The notes: generated by a model not told the origin, from the letters alone. A stretch of 64,000 nt of DNA from JAJNBD01 sp964471475 (GCA_964471475.1 CAYYFQ010000002.1:81157-145156), one strand, 5' to 3'. Shown: positions 42,224 through 50,657, counted from the stretch's first letter. A program made the numbers and translations.

Positions 42224-42337
42224 AAGCTTATAACGCCAGGCAAAGTCTCGCGGGACGCGACAAGTACGTCCCTGTAGGCTTTACTTCAGCATCCATGCTT
42301 CAGAAACCCGCTCGCCTTTACCTGGTATCATAAGCTT
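42224..42337. repeat. Second copy of palindromic module 2
   Basis: The arms AAGCTTATAACGCCAGGCAAAG and CTTTACCTGGTATCATAAGC(TT) pair except for four central bases and one further site. The interior (CGGGACGC.ACAAGTACGTCC.TGTA..CTTTACTTC, then CAGAAACCCG) matches module 2 at 36969-37080 at most positions. Several differences lie in the arms and keep pairing, suggesting that structure matters. Confidence 0.75.
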
Positions 42338-42362
42338 CCATGTAGCCCTATTTTACTTCACA

Positions 42363-42500
42363 CTAATACTCACATAAGGTCTGCCAAAGCTCCCGAGTGG
42401 TTTCTTCTCGTAATACGCTTTCGCACTTTTCGTCTTGCTTTAATCTTCCTGAAATCAAGGCGCGTTGAATTTTTGGTTCATACGCAAAATAAAACAAATA
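42363..42500 (-). pseudogene. Anonymous C-terminal coding remnant
   Basis: A 45-codon open stretch ends in TAG at 42363-42365 and has no start codon; it follows an in-frame stop upstream. It reads like real protein ('YLFYFAYEPKIQRALISG', 'LREETTRELWQTLCEY'). The family is not recognised. It is probably the 3' end of a lost gene. Confidence 0.3.
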
Positions 42501-42547
42501 GTAATGATGAATAATAACATTAACTAATATTTATAGGAAAAAGTTAT

Positions 42548-42705
42548 GGTATAAAAATATTATATTATTTTAAAAGTACAGCAGCAGGACTAGAATTATT
42601 GGATAAGCGGGGTAATTGGTAGCCCGTTATAGGAGAAGCTAATTCCATCATTGTTAATACAGCAGATATGCTTGATTTAGCCACCTCTGGTTATAGCCTT
42701 TAGGG
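42548..42705 (+). pseudogene. Remnant of isopenicillin N synthase-like 2OG-Fe(II) oxygenase
   Basis: Frame 42548 reads 'GIKILYYFKSTAAGLELLDK', then 'RGNW*PVIGEANSIIVNTADMLDLATSGY', with an internal TAG and a terminal stop. This matches the family pattern (YGxxTLL..D..GGLxVxxxxGxWxxVxP..GxxVVNxGDMLxxxTxGxY). Flanking catalytic His motifs are gone. It is a short decayed piece. Confidence 0.5.
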
Positions 42706-42718
42706 AGGCTTGATTTGA

Positions 42719-42823
42719 TTACACGTCGTCGACTATAGAACTATTTGTAAGATTTATGAGTATCAACTTAAAGTATTAGTTGTAAAAGTTGGTCACAGAA
42801 AAAATCTTTATCAAGATTTGTAA
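42719..42823 (+). pseudogene. C-terminal remnant of a RelE-type toxin
   Basis: The frame reads 'VVDYRTICKIYEYQLKVLVV', then 'KVGHRKNLYQDL' and a stop at 42821-42823. This is the C-terminal part of RelE toxins (DYRxIYxIxDxxLxVLVVKVGHRxxVY). The N-terminal half and the relB partner are not present. It is not functional. Confidence 0.55.
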
Positions 42824-42950
42824 GGCGACATTCCCGATGACGTAATAATGAGCAAAAAGTAGTTTTGCAAAATTTCTCTGTACGAAAATTTAAACGAAAA
42901 TTTAAAAAAAGTTGACAGACGAAAAAAATTATCGTTAAAATACGAGCTTT

Positions 42951-43200
42951 ACCAGGGGTGCTACTTTTTCTCATCACGAGAGAAAGATGCTGAGAAAGCA
43001 TTTATTGCTTAACCCTTTAGGGCGCCTCTATCAAATTAGAAATTTTGTGTGAGAACAAGGCGCACGAAAATTTTAAAACGGAGTTTATATTTGAATAAAT
43101 GAGTATTTAAAATTTTCGCGCAACGCTGTTATCGCACAAAAGAGCAATTTATAGAGGCGCCCTGTACCTGATCTGGATAATACCAGCGTAGGAAGTGGTT
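42951..43200 (+). promoter_or_regulatory. TPP riboswitch (THI element), aptamer split by a palindromic insertion
   Basis: 5' part: ACCAGGGGTGCT (P1/P2 strands), P3 hairpin CTTTTTCTC/GAGAGAAAG, the conserved GCTGAGA (42989-42995), an optional small hairpin (AAGCATTTATTGCTT) and ACCC (P2 3' strand, 43012-43015). 3' part: ACCTGATCTGGATAATACC then AGCGTAGGAAGTGGT (43166-43199), which completes P4/P5 and P1 (ACCA with TGGT). The usual few bases between ACCC and ACCTGATC are replaced by 145 bp (43019-43163). Downstream, an imperfect GC hairpin and T8 (about 43201-43234) next to the thiM Shine-Dalgarno sequence could be the expression platform. Confidence 0.88.
43019..43163. repeat. 145-bp palindromic MITE-like element inside the TPP riboswitch
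   Basis: The terminal repeats AGGGCGCCTCTAT(ca/aa)AATT are nearly perfect (43019-43037 with 43146-43163). Inner segments are concentric: CGAAAATTTTAAA (43065-43077) with TTTAAAATTTTCG (43106-43118). The whole element can fold as one long hairpin centred at about 43091. There is no ORF. The junctions read ...ACCCTTT / GTACCTGATC..., a plausible uninterrupted aptamer after removal. Single ends resembling it occur at 45603-45620 and 18685-18700. Confidence 0.8.
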
Positions 43201-43244
43201 AGCACGAGCGTGCACGCTTGCCTGCGTTTTTTTTGAGGCATGTT

Positions 43245-44057
43245 ATGACTGCACCGCTTTTATCAGCTTCTTTGCTTTATCAAACGCTACTCAAGCTTCG
43301 TAAAATCTCCCCAACCGTACACAATATCACCAATTATGTCGTCATGAACACCACCGCTAATATGTTATTAGCATTAGGTGCATCACCTATGATGACACAT
43401 GCACAAGAAGAGCTTGCTTGTTTGCTTTCTTCTTCGCAAGCGCTCGTTCTTAACATGGGAACTTTGGATGCTGATTGGTTAAGCATGGCACAACAGGCAC
43501 AGTCATTAGCGCAAGCAAAGCATATTCCTATTGTCTTTGATCCTGTTGGAGTAGGGGCTTCTCAATGGCGAATGCAAGCGGCTCAAGCTATTTTATCTGG
43601 GAGCGTCACTGTCATTCGTGGAAATGCGAGTGAAATTCAAGCGTTAGCAGAGGGTAAGCTAACTCGTGCGAGTATTGATAGTTTGGTAGATAGTGCGAGT
43701 TGTTTAGAGAAAGCGACTGACTTAGCTATTAAGTATCAATGCACGGTTGTCGTCAGCGGTCCTATGGACATTGTGTGTTCATCCAAGCAACGGGTTTTTT
43801 TACATAATGGGCATCCTATTCTCACGCGCATCACTGGGATGGGTTGTTCAGCAACCGCCATGATTGCAGCATTTTTAAGTGTAATTTCTAATCCTATTGT
43901 TGCTAGTTGTGATGCGCTTTCGATTTTAAATTTAGCTGCAGAAAAAGCTTATAAAATTTCTCAGGGGCCAGGTAGTTTTATGGCTAATTTATTGGATGCC
44001 CTTTATCACTTTACGGAAGCTGACGCAGAAAATCTACGTTACGAGGTACAAAAATGA
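43245..44057 (+). CDS. thiM: ThiM, hydroxyethylthiazole kinase
   Basis: It phosphorylates 4-methyl-5-hydroxyethylthiazole for thiamine salvage. 'PTVHNITNYVVMNTTANMLLALGASPMM', 'VFDPVGVGAS', 'IRGNASEIQALA' and 'TRITGMGCSATAMIAAFL' (catalytic Cys, anion hole) are canonical. I chose the ATG at 43245, 6 nt after GAGG, over the TTG at 43218. The length is 270 aa. It is the first gene of thiM-thiE-thiD under the TPP riboswitch; its stop overlaps the thiE start (ATGA). Confidence 0.95.
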   Translation: MTAPLLSASLLYQTLLKLRKISPTVHNITNYVVMNTTANMLLALGASPMMTHAQEELACLLSSSQALVLNMGTLDADWLSMAQQAQSLAQAKHIPIVFDPVGVGASQWRMQAAQAILSGSVTVIRGNASEIQALAEGKLTRASIDSLVDSASCLEKATDLAIKYQCTVVVSGPMDIVCSSKQRVFLHNGHPILTRITGMGCSATAMIAAFLSVISNPIVASCDALSILNLAAEKAYKISQGPGSFMANLLDALYHFTEADAENLRYEVQK

Positions 44058-44806
44058 AACTAAGCTTAGAAGAAAAATTAAAACTATATTTGGTGATTGG
44101 CCCCGCGGATTGTGGTGAGGATGTGGAAGTCATGTTAATGATTATTCAACAAGCGGTGAGGGGAGGGGTACGGTGCATACAGTTGCGCGATAAAACTAAT
44201 GATGAGGTGTACGTGAAAGAAACAGCGCAGCGCATCATTGAGATTTTGAAAGATTTGGAGATAACGTTAGAAGAAGAAATTTTATTTATCATCAATGATC
44301 ATGTGCATATTGCTACAGCACTTAACGTGGGTTTGCATATCGGGCAAAACGATATGCCTTATGAAAAAGCTCGTGAAATCATGGGAAGAGAGGCGATTAT
44401 TGGCTTATCTATTGAAAATTTTTCACAAGCACAAGCTTATCGTGACGCAGCGTATTCTATTCCGGTAAATTATTTTGGAGTGGGCCCTATTTTTCCGGCA
44501 GTGTCTCATTCTAAACCAGATGTTTCTCCTGATATAGGTGTTGAGGAATTACGAAAAATTACGGGGTGCTTGTCTCACACGCCGTGTGTGGCTATTGGAG
44601 GTATCAAGGCATACAATATTTATCAGCTTCAAGACAGTGGCATTGCGGGAATTGCGGTGATTTCTGCGCTGACTGTACCAGAAAATCAAGATACAAAAGC
44701 CGCAGCCACAGCACTATGCAAGCAATTATTTTTTGTTTCAAAACCTTTTATTTCAACATATAATGAAACACTCGTACCCCACTGTACTTACCATTGCTGG
44801 TTCTGA
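44054..44806 (+). CDS. thiE: ThiE, thiamine-phosphate synthase
   Basis: It couples HMP-PP with thiazole phosphate. 'LYLVIGPADCG', 'GVRCIQLRDKTN' (Arg/Lys for pyrophosphate), 'FIINDHVHIA', 'GLHIGQND', 'GVGPIFPAVSHSKP' and 'VAIGGIKAYNI' define the TIM-barrel family. At 250 aa it is longer than usual because the frame runs 44 nt into thiD, adding a nonconserved tail. There is tight translational coupling on both sides. Confidence 0.94.
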   Translation: MKLSLEEKLKLYLVIGPADCGEDVEVMLMIIQQAVRGGVRCIQLRDKTNDEVYVKETAQRIIEILKDLEITLEEEILFIINDHVHIATALNVGLHIGQNDMPYEKAREIMGREAIIGLSIENFSQAQAYRDAAYSIPVNYFGVGPIFPAVSHSKPDVSPDIGVEELRKITGCLSHTPCVAIGGIKAYNIYQLQDSGIAGIAVISALTVPENQDTKAAATALCKQLFFVSKPFISTYNETLVPHCTYHCWF

Positions 44807-45587
44807 TTCTTCAGGCGGAGCTGGCATTCAAGCGGATATTAAAAGTATTTCTGCAACGGGTGCCTATGCGGCCACTGTGATTAGTGCTTTGACCGCACAA
44901 AATACTTTAGGTGTCCAAGCCATTCGAGAAGTGCCTACCTCATTTGTGGAACAACAATTGCATTCGGTGTTCACAGATTTACGGATTCATGCGGTAAAAA
45001 TCGGCATGCTTGGTAACCCACGGATGATTCAATGTATTGCAAAGGTCTTGCAGATCTATTCCATCAAAAATATTGTCGTTGATCCAGTGATGGTATCCAC
45101 GCAAGGAAATATTTTACTTAAAAAGTCGAGCATACGTACTTTGTCACAGTGCTTATTGCCTTTGGCTTTCGTTATTACTCCTAATGTCCCAGAGGCTGAA
45201 AAATTATTAGGCAAGCCGATTCAGAGTAAGAAAGATATGGAATATGCGGCCGTGAGCTTAGCTAATACTTATCAGACTAGTGTATTAGTTAAAGGGGGGC
45301 ATTGTCAGGGACCGATGGCTATCGATATATTTTATGATTTTGCTCAAGGCGCTTGTCACAGATTAGTGGCCCCATGGGTTAATACGCTGAATACACATGG
45401 TACAGGTTGCACACTTTCAGCGGCGATTGCGTCTTATCTTGCGCAAGGTAAAAATTTGTTAAGTGCGATTCAAGAAGCCAAAAGATATTTAACAGAGGCT
45501 TTAGTGAGTGGTAAAAACTTTCAATTAGGAAGAGGGTGTGGGCCGGTGAATCATTTTTATTTTTGTGGAGTAAGGACGACTCTGTGA
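44763..45587 (+). CDS. thiD: ThiD, HMP / HMP-P kinase
   Basis: It phosphorylates hydroxymethylpyrimidine twice. 'TIAGSDSSGGAGIQADIK', 'ALTAQNTLGV', 'VKIGMLGN', 'DPVMVSTQG', 'LVKGGH' and 'NTHGTGCTLSAAIAS' are present. I chose the ATG at 44763 (274 aa), where the conserved N-terminus begins. Together with thiM and thiE this gives salvage of both thiamine moieties. No thiC, thiG or thiH is in the window. Confidence 0.94.
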   Translation: MKHSYPTVLTIAGSDSSGGAGIQADIKSISATGAYAATVISALTAQNTLGVQAIREVPTSFVEQQLHSVFTDLRIHAVKIGMLGNPRMIQCIAKVLQIYSIKNIVVDPVMVSTQGNILLKKSSIRTLSQCLLPLAFVITPNVPEAEKLLGKPIQSKKDMEYAAVSLANTYQTSVLVKGGHCQGPMAIDIFYDFAQGACHRLVAPWVNTLNTHGTGCTLSAAIASYLAQGKNLLSAIQEAKRYLTEALVSGKNFQLGRGCGPVNHFYFCGVRTTL

Positions 45588-45602
45588 GATATAAAAATTT
45601 CT

Positions 45603-45620
45603 AATTTATAGAGACGCCCT
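45603..45620. repeat. Solo end of the riboswitch-inserted element
   Basis: AATTTATAGAGACGCCCT matches the right end of the 43019-43163 element (AATTTATAGAGGCGCCCT) at 17 of 18 positions. It lies 16 bp after the thiD stop. No matching left end was found, so it is likely a remnant. Confidence 0.5.
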
Positions 45621-45710
45621 TAAGTGTTTTTTAAGTATTTTGATGTAAAATCTTTGCAGTTGCTATACATTCTATTTATAAACCTATTGTAGTTACTCGA
45701 AAAGTTTTTT

Positions 45711-47849
45711 ATGCCCCCCAAAAAAATTAGAAAAATTAAGGTTGCGGTTCCAGCAGAAATTTCTCCAACTTTGCAAGAGTTGTATCAAGGACTTGTAAAG
45801 AAGCAAGAAGAAATGGCGCTAATGCTTTCTATTGGGATGAGTATGATCACAAGCGCTGTTGTGATAGATTTTATTTTTCGATGGGGGGCGCCCGAAATAT
45901 ATCACCGTGCACGTAGCACATTGTCGGCTGAAGAGCTGCTCTTATTAAGTCCTGGCGCGAAGCTTATTTGGGAGACCACTAATTTTCTCAAGGACCTAGC
46001 ACAAAGAACTTCTAGTTTTTCTGGTAAAAATCCCCACACTACTATAGACATCACACCTTCTGAGGCTGGAGCTGGTTTTCAGCTCATGGAATTTCTTGTG
46101 ATGGTTAAACCAGAGTTACTTGATCCAAAAATCAAAGAACTAGTTAATGCCAACCGCAATATGATTGCTGCTATGAAAATCACAGAAAGATTACTGGCTA
46201 ACCGTATGTCCATCACAGAGATTTATGCTTATTTTCTAAAATATAAGCCTGCGGGGGTTCATCCCGCAAGTGTGATTACTTTTTTTTCCAAGAACATTGG
46301 AGCCATTTGTGAACCATTGGAGCAGATGTTGCGTCAAAATATTCAAAACAATTTTTTGGGAATAATGGTAGATAATAGTGCATTTTTAATCAGTTGTTTT
46401 GCAGTTCCTACTTTTTTAACCCCATTGCTATTGCCGTTAATGCGACGAACCATAAAATATTTTAATGACGATTCCATTCCATGGAATGAAGCCGAATTGC
46501 GCTCTATTATGGCGGCTCCGCTTGAAGTGCAAGAGAGAGTGTGTAAAGCGATAGAAGCTCGTACTAAGTGTTTGGAAGCGCGTATGACGTCTGGTCGAAA
46601 ATTAGCTTTTTGGGTGGGGGCACTAGCACTAGCAGGATCCACAACCTATGCGTTTTTTAGGGCGCCATTAAATGCAGTGATTACGATAGGTGCGTCGGTT
46701 GCTGCATTGCCGATTGTAAATCGAACTACTCGTATTGTTACCGCAGCTTACAAGCAAGGCAAAGCTTTGTTTGGTATAGCTTGGAAGTATGTAGTAGGAA
46801 ATAATCCAGAAAAAGAACTGAAGAAACTCAAGGTTACACTTGCATCAAACATGTTCATTTGTTCTAGGGGAGCTTTGGTAGAAGATGGAGAAAGTATACC
46901 TTGCTTTAAAATTACAGTTCGTACAATAAACTACACAGCATTTCATATAACGCAAGTTCTTTCTCTTTTATTTTTAGATCAAGGGTTGCAGGTACAAAAA
47001 ATAGATAAAAATGTACTATATTTACCTGAAGCAAGCTTAGGAAATATAGAACAGATCCAATCACTATTGCTAGAACGTATTGAGAAAATTAGTCAATCTG
47101 AACAAATAATTTCACAAATTAAAAAAAATATCGATAGAGTGTCGTTAGTTGATCTTGAAAGAGAGTATGAATCAGAGCCTTATAAAATTATTTTACAGAT
47201 CAAAAATATTGAGTATGCGGATCGATTAAAGCAGTTTTTTCCTGCTGAAAATCCAGATCAGCCTTGGGATCTTTTTAAAATTTGTTTAACAGAAGAGAAC
47301 AGACGTAAATTAGAAAAATGGTTAAAAATAAGAATTCCTAGCGCGCTCAAAGTGCCAATAGAGGATCTTCAAATCGGTTCATCTGGCCCACACGCTATCG
47401 ATGAGCAAATTGAAACAACACACATAGCTATGCGAAAAGAAAAACGATGGCATATGGCAAATCCACAGGAAGCAATATTTGAGAGCGCTTCAAGTTCTTC
47501 AGGGCCTCCAGACTCACGCGCTGAAGCAGAAAGTGGAGCTCGTTATTTTTTTAAAGCAAATTTTGATAAAAGAAGCTGGAAGCAATATCCAGAATTGTGC
47601 CAACGCGTTGTAAATAAAATTGAGAAGGGAGAAGTAACTTTTGTGCGCGCTAAAGGTGCAACAGGCGCTAAGCGCTATGGAGGAAAAGGTGTTTTTGTGC
47701 CAACAAAAGGTTTATTTAGGGGAGCATTTAAGTTTCCTTCTACTAAAGTGCGCGCTTGGTTTTTGTTTGGAGCTCCACCAAAAGGAGAGGCAGGCATTGG
47801 CGTTACTTTTGTAACAATGGCAAGAAGTGAAAACTTGAAAAGCTTATAA
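45711..47849 (+). CDS. Hypothetical membrane protein (712 aa)
   Basis: No family is recognised. Hydrophobic segments lie at about residues 37-57 (MLSIGMSMITSAVVIDFIF), 215-240 (FLISCFAVPTFLTPLLLPLM) and 292-330 (LAFWVGALALAGSTTYAFF and AVITIGASVAALPIV). The remainder is charged, with a probable coiled region near 470-500 (ISQSEQIISQIKKNIDRVS), and the C-terminus is basic and Gly-rich (RAKGATGAKRYGGKGVF). The start is Met-Pro-Pro-Lys-Lys with no signal peptide. It is possibly a secreted host-targeting membrane protein; this is inference from size, hydrophobicity and setting. Confidence 0.7.
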   Translation: MPPKKIRKIKVAVPAEISPTLQELYQGLVKKQEEMALMLSIGMSMITSAVVIDFIFRWGAPEIYHRARSTLSAEELLLLSPGAKLIWETTNFLKDLAQRTSSFSGKNPHTTIDITPSEAGAGFQLMEFLVMVKPELLDPKIKELVNANRNMIAAMKITERLLANRMSITEIYAYFLKYKPAGVHPASVITFFSKNIGAICEPLEQMLRQNIQNNFLGIMVDNSAFLISCFAVPTFLTPLLLPLMRRTIKYFNDDSIPWNEAELRSIMAAPLEVQERVCKAIEARTKCLEARMTSGRKLAFWVGALALAGSTTYAFFRAPLNAVITIGASVAALPIVNRTTRIVTAAYKQGKALFGIAWKYVVGNNPEKELKKLKVTLASNMFICSRGALVEDGESIPCFKITVRTINYTAFHITQVLSLLFLDQGLQVQKIDKNVLYLPEASLGNIEQIQSLLLERIEKISQSEQIISQIKKNIDRVSLVDLEREYESEPYKIILQIKNIEYADRLKQFFPAENPDQPWDLFKICLTEENRRKLEKWLKIRIPSALKVPIEDLQIGSSGPHAIDEQIETTHIAMRKEKRWHMANPQEAIFESASSSSGPPDSRAEAESGARYFFKANFDKRSWKQYPELCQRVVNKIEKGEVTFVRAKGATGAKRYGGKGVFVPTKGLFRGAFKFPSTKVRAWFLFGAPPKGEAGIGVTFVTMARSENLKSL

Positions 47850-48117
47850 GGATTACATTGACTAGGGCGTGTCCCTAAAGTATTGTTTGCAGCGAAAAAG
47901 AAGATAATCAAGGCAGTGTTAACGATCATCTTCGAGGAAGGGATAGCGCCAGTTCTATCGCGAGTAAGAAAAGGTTTTTCCTTGCGGAAAAGGCAAGGTT
48001 AGAAACTCGCATCTTTGGGTGTAATGGGTATATAATACGCAGCTTAGCATCATCCAAATTGTTTTTAATAGGCATAAGCCACAAAGATCTACTTAACTAA
48101 CATTTTATGAGGACGCA
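47850..48117. promoter_or_regulatory. norZ upstream region
   Basis: No gene is seen. A perfect TATAAT occurs at 48031-48036 without a clear -35 box, about 80 bp before norZ, suggesting an activator-dependent or long-leader promoter. AAAGATGC on the minus strand around 48009-48016 is similar to one half of the NsrR site (AAGATGCATTT), but no second half is present, so control by NsrR is only a possibility. Confidence 0.35.
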
Positions 48118-50397
48118 ATGGTGAACTCTTCTTATTCGCAAGACAATATCACAAGTATTTTAAAATGGGTGTTACTATTTACTGCCATTTTATGTTTCGC
48201 TGCTTTAATTTGGGGCACCTATACAACTTATCAACAAATTCCCCCTCAACCTGAGCGTTATCTAACAACGTCTGGAAAGGCACTTTTTACCAATGCGGAT
48301 GTTGTTGCTGGAAAAAGCGGCTTTCAAGAAGCGGATTTAATGGATTATGGCAGTTTATATGGTATGGGATCTTATTATGGCGAAGATTACACGGCTTTGT
48401 ATTTAGTAAAACTTGAACAGTATACTGAAGAGGCGCTTGCAAAAGAAAAGTTTCACCAACCGTTTAGCGCGCTTACGCCTGCTGATCAATACGTTGTGCG
48501 TAGTACGGTACAATCAATGTTGAAAAACATTCCTTTACATCATACTGAAGTGATCTTTTCATCTGCTGTTGCTACGGCCATTACTCGATTACAAGCGGAA
48601 ATATCTCAAGGATTACTTACCAATCAATTTGCTAAAGGGTGGACCAAAGCCTATAGTTTAGATTCTCAGTCTGCCGTGCAAGTGGCGGATTTTCTTTTAT
48701 ATTCTTCCATGACGACGGTAGCACAGCGCCCTCATGAAAATTATTCTTATACGAACAATTGGCCCTATGAGCCTTCGGTAGGTAATGGACCTACGAGCGC
48801 TACTTTTTTATGGACCTGGGTTTCTTTTTGTTTTGTATTTTTTGGTTTTGGAGCAATTTTATATATTTATCATCATTATTTAAGTGGGCCAGATCATGCA
48901 CCTAAAACACCTTTATTTGCAGACTTTAGACCATTATTACCAAGTCAAAAAAGGGTGGGGCAGTATTTTGCGGTGGTGGCTTTAGTCTTTTTGTTACAGA
49001 TTTTGGTGGGTACGTTAATGGCGCATGATTATGCCGATCGTCAAAGTTTCTATGGAATTAATATTAATACGTTATTGCCTTTTAATTTTTTACGTGATGT
49101 TCATATTCAAACACCGATCATTTGGATTGGTATGTCGTGGATTGCCTCAGGTCTTTTTCTTGCGCCCTTAATTAGTGGTAAAGAAGCCAAAGGGCAAGGT
49201 TTTTTAGTAACTCTCTTATTCTGGGTAACATTAATTATCGTAGCAGGTGCGGTGATTGGCGATTATTTAGGTATTCAAGGCTTAATTGGCAAAAATTGGT
49301 TTTGGTTTGGTAATCAAGGCTTATCTTATATTCAATTGGGGCGGTTTTGGCAAATTGGTTTTTTTGTTGGGTTGGTTTTATGGAGCGTGATGATATTTCG
49401 CGGTTTATGGCCAAATTTTGATCAATTAAAAACTGCTACCAAAGAATTTTGGACCGGCCGTATTCGTTTAGAACATTTATTTTGGGCGAGCACCATTAAT
49501 ATTGCCATTTTATATTGGTTTGGCATGATCCCTTTAACGGGCATCGAAAAATCTTTTACGGTGACTGATTTTTGGCGTTGGTGGGTAGTGCATCTTTGGG
49601 TTGAGCAATCCTTTGAGTTTTTTGCTGTCTGCGTTTCAGCTTACTTTTTAATGGCGCTTGGTTTGGTGTCGCGTCAGCTGGCAGAAAAAACAGTTTTATT
49701 TGAAACAATTTTAGTTTTTCTAGGCGGTGTATTAGGCACAGGCCATCACTGGTACTGGATTGGTACTCCAAACATTTGGTTGGCCTTAGGTAGTATGTTT
49801 TCTTTTATCGAAGTACTCCCTCTCGCGTTATTAATCATTGAAGCGATTGAACAGTATGCGCTTATTAAGCAACAAAAAATCTTTCATTATCGTCTCGCGT
49901 ATACTTACATTATTGGCGCCGCATTTTGGAATTTTGTTGGCGCGGGTGTCTTTGGGGGTGGTACGCTTAATGCGCCTTTAGTTAATTACTATGAACATGC
50001 TACCTTTTTAACGCTAAACCATGCGCATACCGCCTTATTTGGTGCTTTTGGTTTATTGGCGATTGGCATGATTTATTTCTGTTTGCGTTATGCTGCAGGT
50101 AATGATAAACCGTGGAGTGATCGTATCGGTCTATGGGCATTTTGGTTGTATAACTTTGGATTAGCTTTATGGATTGTGCTGAACTTCTTCCCCATTGGTT
50201 GGGAGCAGCTGATGGCGGTTTATGAACATGGTTTAGCTTATGCCAGAAGCGCGGAATTTTATAATACCACTTTGGTATGGCAATGGTTGCGATTCCCAGG
50301 AGATGTATTTTTTGCGGCAGGTGTGGTGGCCATGGCTTATGATTTTGGCAAAAAATTATGGACCGGCTTTTATGGGGCCTCTAAAAAAACCTCATAA
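48118..50397 (+). CDS. norZ: Quinol-dependent nitric oxide reductase (qNOR)
   Basis: This single-subunit enzyme reduces 2 NO to N2O using quinol. The N-terminal helix (WVLLFTAILCFAALIWGTY) and fused extracytoplasmic domain (residues ~40-240) are followed by the 12-helix NorB core: 'MAHDYADRQSFYG', 'VVHLWVEQSFEFFAV' (heme/FeB His and Glu), 'GTGHHWYWIG' (His pair) and 'LNHAHTALFGAFG' (heme His). At 759 aa it has the qNOR size; there is no NorC. It stands alone, with no denitrification genes, so it probably detoxifies host NO. Confidence 0.95.
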   Translation: MVNSSYSQDNITSILKWVLLFTAILCFAALIWGTYTTYQQIPPQPERYLTTSGKALFTNADVVAGKSGFQEADLMDYGSLYGMGSYYGEDYTALYLVKLEQYTEEALAKEKFHQPFSALTPADQYVVRSTVQSMLKNIPLHHTEVIFSSAVATAITRLQAEISQGLLTNQFAKGWTKAYSLDSQSAVQVADFLLYSSMTTVAQRPHENYSYTNNWPYEPSVGNGPTSATFLWTWVSFCFVFFGFGAILYIYHHYLSGPDHAPKTPLFADFRPLLPSQKRVGQYFAVVALVFLLQILVGTLMAHDYADRQSFYGININTLLPFNFLRDVHIQTPIIWIGMSWIASGLFLAPLISGKEAKGQGFLVTLLFWVTLIIVAGAVIGDYLGIQGLIGKNWFWFGNQGLSYIQLGRFWQIGFFVGLVLWSVMIFRGLWPNFDQLKTATKEFWTGRIRLEHLFWASTINIAILYWFGMIPLTGIEKSFTVTDFWRWWVVHLWVEQSFEFFAVCVSAYFLMALGLVSRQLAEKTVLFETILVFLGGVLGTGHHWYWIGTPNIWLALGSMFSFIEVLPLALLIIEAIEQYALIKQQKIFHYRLAYTYIIGAAFWNFVGAGVFGGGTLNAPLVNYYEHATFLTLNHAHTALFGAFGLLAIGMIYFCLRYAAGNDKPWSDRIGLWAFWLYNFGLALWIVLNFFPIGWEQLMAVYEHGLAYARSAEFYNTTLVWQWLRFPGDVFFAAGVVAMAYDFGKKLWTGFYGASKKTS

Positions 50398-50423
50398 CTA
50401 TATTAACTATGTGCGATTAAGCT

Positions 50424-50657
50424 ATGCGTCAAGTACACTGCAGTAAATTTAAAAAATTAGCGGCAGGATTAGATAAACCGCCTTATCCCAATGTCTTAGG
50501 GCAACGGATTTATGAGCAGATTTCTAAAGAAGCTTGGCAGGCGTGGCTTAATCAGCAAACCATATTAATTAATGAAAATCGGCTCGATTTATTAAAACCT
50601 GAAGCTCGCCAATTTTTACTTACCGCGATGCAGCAATTTTTATTTGAGACCGCGTGA
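50424..50657 (+). CDS. yggX: YggX-type Fe(2+)-trafficking / oxidative damage protection protein
   Basis: This is a small protein protecting Fe-S clusters from oxidants. 'VHCSKFKKLAAGLDKPPYP' (N-terminal Cys), 'GQRIYEQISKEAWQAWLNQQTILINENRL' (given in part) and 'ARQFLLTAMQQFLF' are diagnostic. The length is 77 aa versus about 90 typically. It is the first gene of yggX-lipB-truB-lysE-ribF and sits just after norZ (26 bp), fitting a nitrosative/oxidative stress grouping. mutY, its common partner, is absent. Confidence 0.92.
   Translation: MRQVHCSKFKKLAAGLDKPPYPNVLGQRIYEQISKEAWQAWLNQQTILINENRLDLLKPEARQFLLTAMQQFLFETA

Larger units (their letters stand above)
41870..42950. other. Gene-poor region with decayed sequences
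   Basis: About 1.1 kb without an intact gene. It contains a diverged palindromic module (42224-42337) and fragments of at least two former genes (42548-42705 and 42719-42823), plus an anonymous open stretch (42363-42500). 41880-42220 shows nothing recognisable. The region looks like accumulated insertions and decay upstream of the thiamine operon. Confidence 0.6.

Noticed and set aside
47868..47885. GGGCGTGTCCCTAAA-like string as an insertion-sequence end
   Set aside because: A single short match without a partner end or transposase remnant.
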